From Closterium sp. NIES-65 (taxonomy: Eukaryota; Streptophyta; Zygnematophyceae; Desmidiales; Closteriaceae), in contig CANXME010002048.1 in NCBI GenBank assembly GCA_948144175.1, positions 124,001-188,000 of the forward strand: a stretch of 64,000 nucleotides of DNA. The letters are read 5' to 3'. The notes beneath the pieces were generated by a model that saw only the letters and a program-made list of their open reading frames with translations, had not been told where the DNA came from and did no database searches. This document shows positions 11,690 through 23,500 of the stretch, one piece after another; the stretch's first letter is position 1; the number at the start of each line of letters is the position of its first letter. The position numbers were made by a program, and so were the translations under genes.

Positions 11690-13858
11690 CGGGCAAAATT
11701 GCAAGAACAAGGGCCTAGCGTGTGCAAAATAGCAAATACAAGGGCCTAGCGTGTGCAAAATAGCAAGAACAAGGGCCTAGCGTGTGCAAAATAGCAAGAA
11801 CAAGGGCCTAGCGAGTGCAAAATTTCAAGTCCAAGGGCCTAGCAGTTGAACAAATGCAAAAACAAGGGCCTAGCGTGTGCAAAATAGCAAGAACAAGGGC
11901 CTAGCACGGGCAAAATTGCAAGAACAAGGGCCTAGCGTGTGCAAAATAGCAAAGACAAGGGCCTAGCGTGTGCAAAATAGCAAGAACAAGGGCCTAGCGT
12001 GTGCAAAATAGCAAGAACAAGGGCCAAGCGTGTGCGAAATTGCAAGAACAAGGGCCTAGCGTGTGCAAAATTGCAAGAACAAGGGCCTAGCGTGTGCAAA
12101 ATTGCAAGAACAAGGGCCTAGCGTGTGCAAAATAAAAAGAACAAGGGCCTAGCGTATGCAAAATAGCAAGAACAAGGGCCTAGCGTGTGCAAAATAGCAA
12201 GAACAAGGGCCAAGCGTGTGCAAAATTGCAAGAACAAGGGCCTAGCGAGTGCAAAATTGCAAGAACAAGGGCATAGCGAGTGCAAAATTGCAAGAACAAG
12301 GGCCTAGCGAGTGCAAAATTTCAAGAACAAGGGCCTAGCAGTTGAAAAAATGCACAACCAAGGGCCTGGCGTGTGCAAAATAGCAAGAACAAGGGCCTAG
12401 CATTTGCAAAATTGCAAGAACAAGGGCCTAGCGTGTGCAAAATTGCAAGAACAAGGGCCTAGCGTGTGCAAAATAGCAAGAACAAGGGCCTAGCGTGTGC
12501 AAAAATGCAAGAACAAGGGCGTAGCGAGTGCAAAATTGCAAGAACAAAGGCCTAGCGTGTGCAAAATTGCAAGAACAAGGGCCTAGCGAGTGCAAAATTG
12601 CAAGAACAAGGGCCTAATGTGTGCAGAATTTCAAGAAAAAGGGCCTAGTGTGTGCAACATTGCCAGAACAAGGGCCTAGCATGTGCAAAATAGCAAGAAC
12701 AAGGGCCTAGCCTGTGAAAAATTGCAAGAACAAGGGCCTAGCGTGTGCAAAATTGCAAGAACAAGGGCCTAGCGTGTGCAAAATAGCAAGAACAAGGGCC
12801 TAGCGTGTGCAAAATTGCAAGAACAAGGGCGTAGCGAGTGCAAAATTGCAAGAACAAAGGCCTAGCGTGTGCAAAATTGCAAGAACAAGGACCTAGCGAG
12901 TGCAAAATTGCAAGAACAAGGGCCTAATGTGTGCAGAATTTCAAGAAAAAGGGCCTAGTGTGTGCAACATTGCCAGAACAAGGGCCTAGCATGTGCAAAA
13001 TAGCAAGAACAAGGGCCTAGCGTGTGCAAAATAGCAAGAACAAGGGCCTAGCGTGTGCAAAATAGCAAGAACAAGGGCCTAGCGAGTGCAAAATTGCTAG
13101 AACAAGGGCCTAGCCTGTGAAAAATTGCAAGAACAAGGGCCTAGCGTGTGCAAAATTGCAAGAACAAGGGCCTAGCGTGTGCAAAATAGCAAGAACAAGG
13201 GCCTAGCGTGTGCAAAATTGCAAGAACAAGGGCGTAGCGAGTGCAAAATTGCAAGAACAAAGGCCTAGCGTGTGCAAAATTGCAAGAACAAGGGCCTAGC
13301 GAGTGCAAAATTGCAAGAACAAGGGCCTAATGTGTGCAGAATTTCAAGAAAAAGGGCCTAGTGTGTGCAACATTGCCAGAACAAGGGCCTAGCATGTGCA
13401 AAATAGCAAGAACAAGGGCCTAGCGTGTGCAAAATAGCAAGAACAAGGGCCTAGCGTGTGCAAAATAGCAAGAACAAGGGCCTAGCATGTGCAAAATAGC
13501 AAGAACAAGGGCCTAGCGTGTGCAAAATAGCAAAAACAAGGGCCTAGCGTGTGCAAAATTGCGAGAACAGGGGCCTAGCGTGTGCAAAATAGCAAGAACA
13601 AGGGCCTAGCGTGTGCAAAATTGCAAGAACAAGGGCAAAGCGTGTGCAAAATTGCAAGAACAAGGGCCTAGCGTGTGCAAAATTGCAAGAACAAGGTCCT
13701 AGCGTGTGCAAAATAGCAAGAACAAGGGCCTAGCGTCTGCAAAATAGCAAGAACAAGGGCCTAGCGTGTGCAAAATTGCAAGAACAAGGGCCTAGAGAGT
13801 GCAAAATTGCAAGAACAAGGGCCAACGTGTGCAAAATCTTAAGAACAAGGGCCTAGTG
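11690..13858. repeat. 2,169-bp tandem duplication in satellite, copy 2
   Basis: Downstream partner of 9,521-11,689, apparently identical. Immediately after it (from about 13,859) the sequence continues like the region after about 4,770, so the duplication sits inside the larger segmental repeat and is younger than it. An assembly artefact is possible. Confidence 0.85.
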
Positions 13859-16800
13859 TGTGCAAAATTGCTAGAACAAGGGCCTAGCATGTGCAAAATT
13901 GCAAGAACAAGTGCCTAGCGTGTGCAAGATAGCAAGAACAAGGGCCTAGCGTGTGCAAAATTGCAAGAACAAGGGCCTAGCGTGTGCAAAATAGCAAGAA
14001 CAAGGGCCTAGCGTGTGCAAAATAGCAAGAACAAGGGCATAGCGTGTGCAAATTTGTTAGAACAAGGGCCTAGCGTGTGCAAAATCTTAAGAACAAGGTC
14101 CTAGTGTGTGCAAATTGCTAGAGCAAGGGCCTAGTGTGTGCAAAATTGCAAGAACAAGGGCCTAGCGTGTGCAAATTTGTTAGAACAAGGGCCTAGCGTG
14201 TGCAAAATTGCAAGAACAAGAGCCTAGGGTGTGCAAAATAGCAAGAACAAGGGCCTAGCCTGTGCAAATTGCAAGAACAAGGGCCTAGCATGTGCAAAAT
14301 AGCAAGAAAAAGGGCCTAGTGTGTGCAAAATTGCAAGAACAAGGGCCTAGCGAGTGCAAAATTGCAAGAACAAGGGCCTAACGTGTGCAAACGTTTAAGA
14401 ACAAGGGCCTAGCGTGAGCAAAATAGCAAGAATAAGGGCCTAGCAGGTGCAAAATTGCAAGAACAAGGGCCTAGCATGTGCAAAATAGCAAGAACAAGGG
14501 CCTAGCGTGTGCAAAATAGCAAGAACAAGGGCCTAGCGTGTTCAAAATTGCAAGAACAAGGGCCTAGCGAGTGCAAAATTGCAAGAACAAGGGCCTAGCG
14601 TGTGGAAAATTGCAAGAACAAGGGCCTACCATGTGCAAAATTGCAAGAACAAGGGCCTAACTTGTGCAAAATTTCAAGAACAAGGGCCTAGCGTATGCAA
14701 AATTGCAAGAACAAGGGCATAGCAAGTGCAAAATTGCAAGAACAAGGGTCTATCGAGTGCAAAATTTCAAGAGCAAGGGCCTAGCAGTTGAAAAAATGCA
14801 AGAACAAGGGCCTAGCGTGTGCAAAATAGCAAGAACAAGGGCCTAGCATGTGCAAAATTGAAAGAACAAGGGCCTAGCGTGTGCAAAAAAGCAAAGACAA
14901 GGGCCTAGCGTGTGCAAAATTTCAAGAACAAGGGCCAAGCGTGTGCAAAAGTGCAAAACATGGGCCTAGTGTGTGTAAACTTTCAAGAACAAGGGCCTAA
15001 TGTGTAAACTTTCAAGAACAAGGGCCTAGCGTGTGCAAAATTGCAAGAACAAGGGCCTAGCGTGTGCAAAATTGCAAGAACAAGGGCCTAGCGTGTGCAA
15101 AATAGCAAGAACAAGGGCCTAGCCTGTGCAAAATTGCAAGAACAAGGGCCTAGCATGTGCAAAATAGCAAGAGCAAGGGCCTAGTGTGTGCATAATTGCA
15201 AGAACAAGGGCCTAGCGAGTTCAAAATTGCAAGAACAAGAGCCTAATGTGTGCAAAAGTTTAAGAACAAGGGCCTAGCGTGAGCAAAATTGCTAGAACAA
15301 GGGCCTAGCGTATGCAAAATTGTAAGAACAAGGGCCTAGCATGTGCAAAATCGCAAGAACAAGGGCCTAGCGTGTGCAAAATAGCAAGAACAAGGGCCTA
15401 GCGTGTGCAAAATTGCAAGAACAAGGGCCTAGCGATTGCAAAATTGCAAGAACAAGGGCCTAGTGTGTGCAAAACTGCAAGAACAAGGGCCTAACGGGTG
15501 CAAAATTGCAAGAACAAGGGCCTAACGTGTGCAAAATTTCAAGAACAAGGGCCTAGCGTGTGCAAAATTGCAAGAACAAGGGCCTAGCGTGTGCAAAATT
15601 GCAAGAACAAGGGCCTAGCGTGTGCAAAATAGCAAGAACAAGGGCCTTGTGTATGCAAAATAGCAAGAACAAGGGCCTAGCGCGTGCAAAATTGCAAGAA
15701 CAAGGGCAAAGCGAGTGCAAAATTGCAAGAACAAGGGCCTAGCGAGTGCAAAATTTCAAGAACAAGGGCCTAGCAGTTGAAAAAATGCAAAAACAAGGGC
15801 CTAGCGTGTGCAAAATAGCAAGAACAAGGGCCTAGCGTGTGCAAAATTGCAAGAACAAGGGCCTAGCATGTGCAAAATAGCAAGAACAAGGGCCTAGCGT
15901 GTGCAATATAGCAAGAACAAGGGCATAGCGTGTGCAAAACTGCAAGAACAAGGGCCTAGCGAGTGCAAAATTGCAAGAACAAGGGCCTAGCATGTGCAAA
16001 ATTGCAAGAACAAGGGCCTAGCGGGTGCAAAATAGCAAGAACAAATGCCTAGCGTGTACAAAATAGCAAGAACAAGGGCCTAGCGTGTGCAAAATTGCAA
16101 GAACAAGGGCATAGCGTGTGCAAAATTTCAAGAACAAGGGCCTAGCAGTTGAAAAAATGCAAAAACAAGGGCCTAGCACGGGCAAATTTGCAAAAACAAA
16201 GGCCTAGCGTGTGCAAAATAGCAAATACAAGGGCCTAGCGTGTGCAAAATAGCAAGAGGAAGGGCCTAGCGTGTGCAAAATAGCAAGAACAAGGGCCTAG
16301 CGAGTGCAAAATTTCAAGACCAAGGGCCTAGCAGTTGAAAAAATGCAAAAACAAGGGCCTAGCGAGTGCAAAATAGCAAGAACAAGGGCCTAGCACGGGC
16401 AAAATTGCAAGAACAAGGGCCTAGCGTGTGCAAAATAGCAAGAACAAGAGCCTAGCGTGTGCAAAATAGCAAGAACAAGGGCCAAGCGTGTGCAAAATTG
16501 CAAGAACAAGGGCCTAGCGAGTGCAAAATTGCAAGAACAAGGGCCTAGCGTGTGCAAAATAGAAAGAACAAGGGCCTAGCGTGTGCAAAATAGCAAGAAC
16601 AAGGGCCTAGCGTGTGCAAAATAGCAAGAACAAGGGCCAAGCGTGTGCAAAATTGCAAGAACAAGGGCCTAGCGAGTGCAAAATTGCAAGAACAAGGGCA
16701 TAGCGAGTGCAAAATTGCAAGAACAAGGGCCTAGCGAGTGCAAAATTTCAAGAACAAGGGCCTAGCAGTTGAAAAAATGCAAAACCAAGGGCCTAGTGTG

Positions 16801-19800
16801 TGCAAAATTGCAAGAACAAGGGCCTAGCGTGTGCAAAATTGCAAGAACAAGGGCCTAGCGTGTGCAAAATAGCGAAGACAAAGGCCTAGCGTGTGCAATA
16901 TTTCAAGAACAAGGGCCAAGCGTGTGCAAGAGTTCAAAAACATGGGCCTAGTGTGTGTAAACTTTCAAGAACAAGGGCCTAACGTGTGCAAAATTACAGG
17001 AACAAGGGCCTAGCATGTGTAAACTTTCAAGAACAAGGGCCTAGCGTGTGCAAAATTGCAAGAACAAGGGCCTAGCGTGTGCAAAATTGTTAGAACAAGG
17101 GCCTAGTGTGTGCAAAATTGCAAGAATAAGGGCCTAGCGTGTGCAAAATAGCAAGAACAAAGGTCTAGCCTGTGCAAACTTGCAAGAACAAGGGCCTAGC
17201 ATGTGCAAAATAGCAAGAACAAGGGCCTAGTGTGTGCAAAAGTGCAAGAACAAGGGCCTAGCGAGTGCAAAATTGCAAGAACAAGGGCTTAACGTGTGCA
17301 AAATTTTAAGAACAAGGGCCTAGCGTGAGCAAAATTGCTAGAACAAGGGCCTAGCGTGTGCAAAATTGTAAGAACATAGGCCTAGCATGTGCAAAATAGC
17401 AAGAACAAGGGCCTAGCGTGTTCAAAATAGCAAGAACAAGGGCCTAGCATGTGCAAAATAGCAAGAACAAGGGCCTACTGTGTGCAAAATTGCAAGAACA
17501 AGGGCCTAGCGAGTGCAAAATTGCAAGAACAAGGGCCTAACGTGTGCAAACTTTTAAGAACAAGGGCCTAGCGTGAGCAAAATAGCAAGAATAAGAGCCT
17601 AGCATGTGCAAAATTGCAAGAACAAGGGCCTAGCATGTGCAAAATAGCAAGAACAAGGGCCTAGCGTGTGCAAAATAGCAAGAACAAGGGCCTAGCGAGT
17701 GCAAAATTGCAAGAACAAGGGCCTAGCGTGTGGAAAATTGCAAGAACAAGGGCCTAACATGTGCAAAATTGCAAGAACAAGGTCCTAACGTGTGCAAAAT
17801 TTCAAGAACAAGGGCCTAGCGTGTGCAAAATTGCAAGAACAAGGGCATAGCGAGTGCAAAATTGTAAGAACAAGGGCCTAGCGAGTGCAAAATTTCAAGA
17901 ACAAGGGCCTAGCAGTTGAAAAAATGCAAGAACAAGGGCCTAGCGTGTGCAAAATGGCAAGAACAAGGGCCTAGCATGTGCAAAATTGAAAGAACAAGGG
18001 CCTAGCGTGTGCAAAAAAGCAAAGACAAGGGTCTAGCGTGTGCAGAATTTCAAGAACAAGGGCCAAGCGTGTGCAAAAGTGCAAAACATGGGCCTAGTGT
18101 GTGTAAACGTTCAAGAACAAGGGCCTAATGTGTGCAAAATTATAGGAACAAGGGCCTTGCATGTGTAAACTTTCAAGAACAAGGGCCTAGCGTGTGCAAA
18201 ATTGCAAGAACAAGGGCCTAGCGTGTGCAAAATTGCAAGAACAAGGGCCTAGCGTGTGCAAAATAGCAAGAACAAGGGCCTAGCCTGTGCAAAATTGCAA
18301 GAACAAGGGCCTAGCATGTGCAAAATAGCAAGAGCAAGGGCCTAGTGTGTGCATAATTGCAAGAACAAGGGCCTAGCGAGTGCAAAATTGCAAGAACAAG
18401 GGCCTAATGTGTGCAAAAGTTTAAGAACAAGGGCCTAGCGTGAGCAAAATTGCTTGAACAAGGGCCTAGCGTGTGCAAAATTGTAAGAACAAGGGCCTAG
18501 CATGTGCAAAATAGCAAGAACAAGGGCCTAGCGTGTGCAAAATAGCAAGAACAAGGGCCTAGCGTGTGCAAAATTCAAGAACAAGGGCCTAGCGATTGCA
18601 AAATTGCAAGAACAAGGGCCTAGTGTGTGCAAAACTGCAAGAACAAGGGCCTAACGTGTGCAAAATTGCAAGAACAAGGGCCTAACGTGTGCAAAATTTC
18701 AAGAACAAGGGCCTAGCGTGTGCAAAATTGCAAGAACAAGGGCCTAGCGTGTGCAAAATTGCAAGAACAAGGGCTTAGCATGTGCAAAATAGCAAGAAGA
18801 AGGGCCTAGCGTATGCAAAATAGCAAGAACAAGGGCCTAGCGCGTGCAAAATTGCAAGAACAAGGGCATAGCGAGTGCAAAATTGCAAGAACAAGGGCCT
18901 AGCGAGTGCAAAATTTCAAGAACAAGGGCCTAGCAGTTGAAAAAATGCAAAAACAAGGGCCTAGCGTGTGCAAAATAGCAAGAACAAGGGCCTAGCGTGT
19001 GCAAAATTGCAAGAACAAGGGCCTAGCATGTGCAAAATAGCAAGAACAAGGGCCTAGCGTGTGCAATATAGCAAGAACAAGGGCCTAGCGTGTGCAAAAT
19101 TGCAAGAACAAGGGCCTAGCGAGTGCAAAATTGCAAGAACAAGGGCCTAGCATGTGCAAAATTGCAAGAACAAGGGCCTAGCGTGTGCAAAAAAGCAATA
19201 ACAAGTGCCTAACGTGTGCAAAATAGCAAGAACAAGGGCCTAGCGTGTGCAAAATTGCAAGAACAAGGGCATAGCGAGTGCAAAATTTCAAGAACAAGGG
19301 CCTAGCAGTTGAAAAAATGCAAAAACAAGGGCCTAGCGTGTGCAAAATAGCAAGAACAAGGGCCTAGCACGGGCAAAATTGCAAGAACAAGGGCCTAGCG
19401 TGTGCAAAATAGCAAATACAAGGGCCTAGCGTGTGCAAAAGAGCAAGAACAAGGGCCTAGCCTGTGCAAAATAGCAAGAACAAGGGCCTAGCGAGTGCAA
19501 AATTTCAAGTCCAAGGGCCTAGCAGTTGAAAAAATGCAAAAACAAGGGCCTAGCGTGTGCAAAATAGCAAGAACAAGGGCCTAGCACGGGCAAAATTGCA
19601 AGAACAAGGGCCTAGCGTGTGCAAAATAGCAAAGACAAGGGCCTAGCGTGTGCAAAATAGCAAGAACAAGGGCCTAGCGTGTGCAAAATAGCAAGAACAA
19701 GGGCCAAGCGTTTGCAAAATTGCAAGAAAAGGGCCTAGCGTGTGCAAAATTGCAAGAACAAGGGCCTAGCGTGTGCAAAATTGCAAGAACAAGGGCCTAG

Positions 19801-20590
19801 CGTGTGCAAAATAAAAAGAACAAGGGCCTAGCGTGTGCAAAATAGCAAGAACAAGGGCCTAGCGTGTGCAAAATAGCAAGAACAAGGGCCTAGCGTGTGC
19901 AAAATTGCAAGGACAAGGGCCTAGCGGGTGCAAAATTGTCAGAACAAGGGCCTAGCGTGTGCAAAATTGCAAGAAAAAGGTCCTAGCGTCTGCAAAAAAG
20001 CAAGAACAAGGGCCTAGCGTGTGCAAAATTGCAAGAACAAGGGCCTAGCATGTGCAAAATAGCAAGAACAAGGGCCTAGCGTGTGCAAAATTGCAAGAAC
20101 AAGGGCCTAGCAAGTGCAAATTTGCAAAAACAAGGGCCTAGAGAGTGCAAAATAGCAAGAACAAGGGCCTAGCGTGTGCAAAATAGCAAGAACAAGGGCC
20201 AAGCGTGTGCAAAATTGCAAGAACAAGGGCCTAGCGTGTGCAAAATTGCAAGAACAAGGGCCTAGCGTGTGCAAAATTGCAAGAACAAGGGCCTAGCGTG
20301 TGCAAAATAAAAAGAACAAGGGCCTAGCGTGTGCAAAATAGCAAGAACAAGGGCCTAGCGTGTGCAAAATAGCAAGAACAAGGGCCAAGCGTGTGCAAAA
20401 TTGCAAGAACAAGGGCCTAGCGAGTGCAAAATTGCAAGAACAAGGGCATAGCGAGTGCAAAATTGCAAGAACAAGGGCCTAGCGAGTGCAAAATTTCAAG
20501 AACAAGGGCCTAGCAGTTGAAAAAATGCACAACCAAGGGCCTGGCGTGTGCAAAATAGCAAGAACAAGGGCCTAGCATTTGCAAAATTGC
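13100..20590. repeat. Segmental duplication within satellite, copy 2 (approximate)
   Basis: Partner of about 4,080-10,250, recognised from the same succession of rare monomer variants. A shorter third echo follows: the run with GCGAAGACAAAGGCC at about 6,990 and 16,865 appears again at about 20,615-21,130 with more differences, which suggests repeated rounds of local amplification. Confidence 0.7.
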
Positions 20591-23500
20591 AAGAACAAGG
20601 GCCTAGCGTGTGCAAAATAGCGAAGACAAAGGCCTAGCGTGTGCAAAATTTCAAGAACAAGGGCCAAGCGTGTGCCAAAGTGCAGAAACATGGGCCTAGA
20701 GTGTGTAAACTTTCAAGAACAAGGGCCTAACGTGTGCAAAATTACAGGAACAAGGGCCTAGCATGTGTAAACTTTCAAGAACAAGGGCCTAGCGTGTGCA
20801 AAATTGCAAGAACAAGGGCCTAGCGTGTGCAAAATTGTTAGAACAAGGGCCTAGCGTGTGCAAAAATGCAAGAATAACGGCCTAGTGTGTGCAAAATAGC
20901 AAGAACAAAGGCCTAGCCTGTGCAAACTTGCAAGAACAAGGGCCTAGAATGTGCAAAATAGCAAGAACAAGGGCCTAGTGTGTGCAAAATTGTAAGAACA
21001 AGGACCTAGCGAGTGCAAAAATGCAAGAACAAGGGCTTAACGTGTGCAAAATTTTAAGAACAAGGGCCTAGCGTGAGCAAAATTGCTAGAACAAGAAGCT
21101 AGCGTGTGCAAAATTGTAAGAACATGGGCCTAGCATGTGCAAAATAGCAAGAACAAGGGCCTAGCGTGTGCAAAATAGCAAGAACAAGGGCCTAGCGTGT
21201 GCAAAATTGCAAGAACAAGGGCCTAGCGAGTGCAAAATTGCAAGAACAAGGGCCTAGCGTGTGCAAAATTGCAAGAACAAGGGCCTAGCGTGTGCAAAAT
21301 AGCAAGAACAAGGGCCTAGCGTGTGCAAACTTGCAAGAACAAGGGCATAGCGAGTGCAAAATTGCAAGAATAAGGGCCTAGCAGTTGAAAAAATGCAAAA
21401 AAAGGGCCTAGCGTGTGCAAAATAGCAAGAATAAAGGCCTAGCATGTGCAAAATTGCAACAACAAGGGCCTAGCGTGTGCAAAATAGCAAAGACAAGGGC
21501 CTAGCGTATGCAAAATTTGAAGAACAAGAGCCAAGCGTGTGCAAAAGTGCAAAAACATGGGCCTAGTGTGTGTAAACTTTCGAGAATAAGGGCCTAGCGT
21601 GTGCAAAATTACAAGAACAAGGGCCTAGCGTGTGTAAATTTTCAAGAACAAGAGCCTAGCGTATGCAAAACTGCAAAACAAAGGCCTAGCGTGTGAAAAA
21701 TTGCAAGAACAATGGCCCAGCGTGTGCAAAATAGCAAGAACAAGGGCCTAGCGTGTGCAAAATAGCAAGAACAAGGGCCTAGCGTGTGCAAAATTGCAAG
21801 AACAAGGGCCTAGCGTGTGCAAATTTGTCACAACAAGGGCCTAGCGTGTGCAACATTGCAAGAGCAAGGGCCTAGCGCGTGCAAAATAGCAAGGACAAGG
21901 GCCTAGCGTGTGCGAATATGCAAGAACAAGGGCCTACCATGTGCAAAAAAGCAAGAACAAGGGCCTAGCGTGTGCAAAATTGCAAGAACAAGGGCCTAGC
22001 GTGTGCAAAATAGCAAGAACAAGGGCCTAGCGAGTGCAAAATTGCAAGAACAAGGGCCTAGCGTGTGCAAAATTGCAAGAACAAGGGCCTAGCGTGTGCA
22101 AAATAGCAAGAACAAGGGCCTAGCGTGTGCAAAATAGCAAGAACAAGGTCCTAGCGTGTGAAAAATAGCAAGAACAAGGGCCTAGCGTGTGTAAAATAGC
22201 AAGAACAAGGGCCTAGTGTGTGCAAAATTGCAAGAACAAGGGACTAGCGTGTGCAAAATTGTCAGAACAAGGGCCTAGCGTGTGCAAAATGGCAAGAACA
22301 AGGGCCTAGCGTCTGCAAAATAGCAAGAAAAAGGGCCTAGCGTGTGCAAAATTGCAAGAACAAGGGCCTAGAGAGTGCAAAATTGCAAGAAACAAGGGCC
22401 TAACGTGTGCAAAATTTTAAGAACAAAGGCCTAGTGTGTGCAAAATTGCTAGAACAAGGGCCTAGCATGTGCAAAATTGCAAGAACAAGGGCCTAGCGTG
22501 TGCAAAATTGCAAGAACAAGGGCCTAGCGAGTGCAAAATTGCAATAACAGGGGCCTAGCGTGTGCGAAATTGCAAGAACAAGGGCATAACGTGTGCAAAA
22601 TTGCAAGAACAAGAGCCTAACGTGTGCAAAATTTCAAGAACAAGGGCCTAGCGTGTGCAAAATAGCAAGAACAAGGGCCTAGCTTGTGCAAAATTGCAAG
22701 AACAAGGGCCTAGAGGGTGCAAAATTGCAAGAACAAGGGCCTAACGTGTGCAAAATTTTAAGAAACAGGGGCCTAGCGTGTGCGAAATTGCAAGAACAAG
22801 GGCATAACGTGTGCAAAATTGCCAAAACAAGTGCCTAGCGTGTGCAAAATAGCCAGAACAAGGGCCTAGCGTGTGCAAAATAGCAAGAACAAGGGCCTAG
22901 CGTATGCAAAATTGCAAAAAAAAGGGCCTAGCGAGTGCAAAATTGCAAGAACAATGGCCTTGCGTGTGTGAAATTGCAAAAACAAGGGCATAACGTGTGT
23001 TAAATTGCAAGAACAAGGGCCCAACGTGTGTAAAATTTCAAGAACAATGGCCTAGCGTGTGCAAAAAAGCAAGAACAAGGGCCTAGCGTGTGCAAAATTG
23101 CAAGAACAAGGGCCTAGCATGTGCGAAATTGCAAGAACAAGGGCATAACGTGTGCAAAATTGCAAGAACAAGGACCTAACGTGTGCAAACGTTCAAGAAC
23201 AAGGGCCTAGCGTGTGCAAAATAGCAAGAACAAGGGCCTAGCGTGTGTAAAATTGCAAGAACAAGGGCCTAGCGAGTGCAAAATTGCGAGAACAAGGGCC
23301 TAGTATGTGCGAAATTGCAAGAACAAGGGCATAATGTTTGCAAAATTGCAAGAACAAGGGCCTAACGTGTGCAAAATAGCAAGAACAAGGGCCTAGCTTG
23401 TGCAAAATAGCAATAACAAGGGCCTAGCGTGTGCAAAATAGCAACAACAAGAGCCTAGCAATTGCAAAATTGCAAAAAATAGGGCCTAGAGAGTGCAAAA

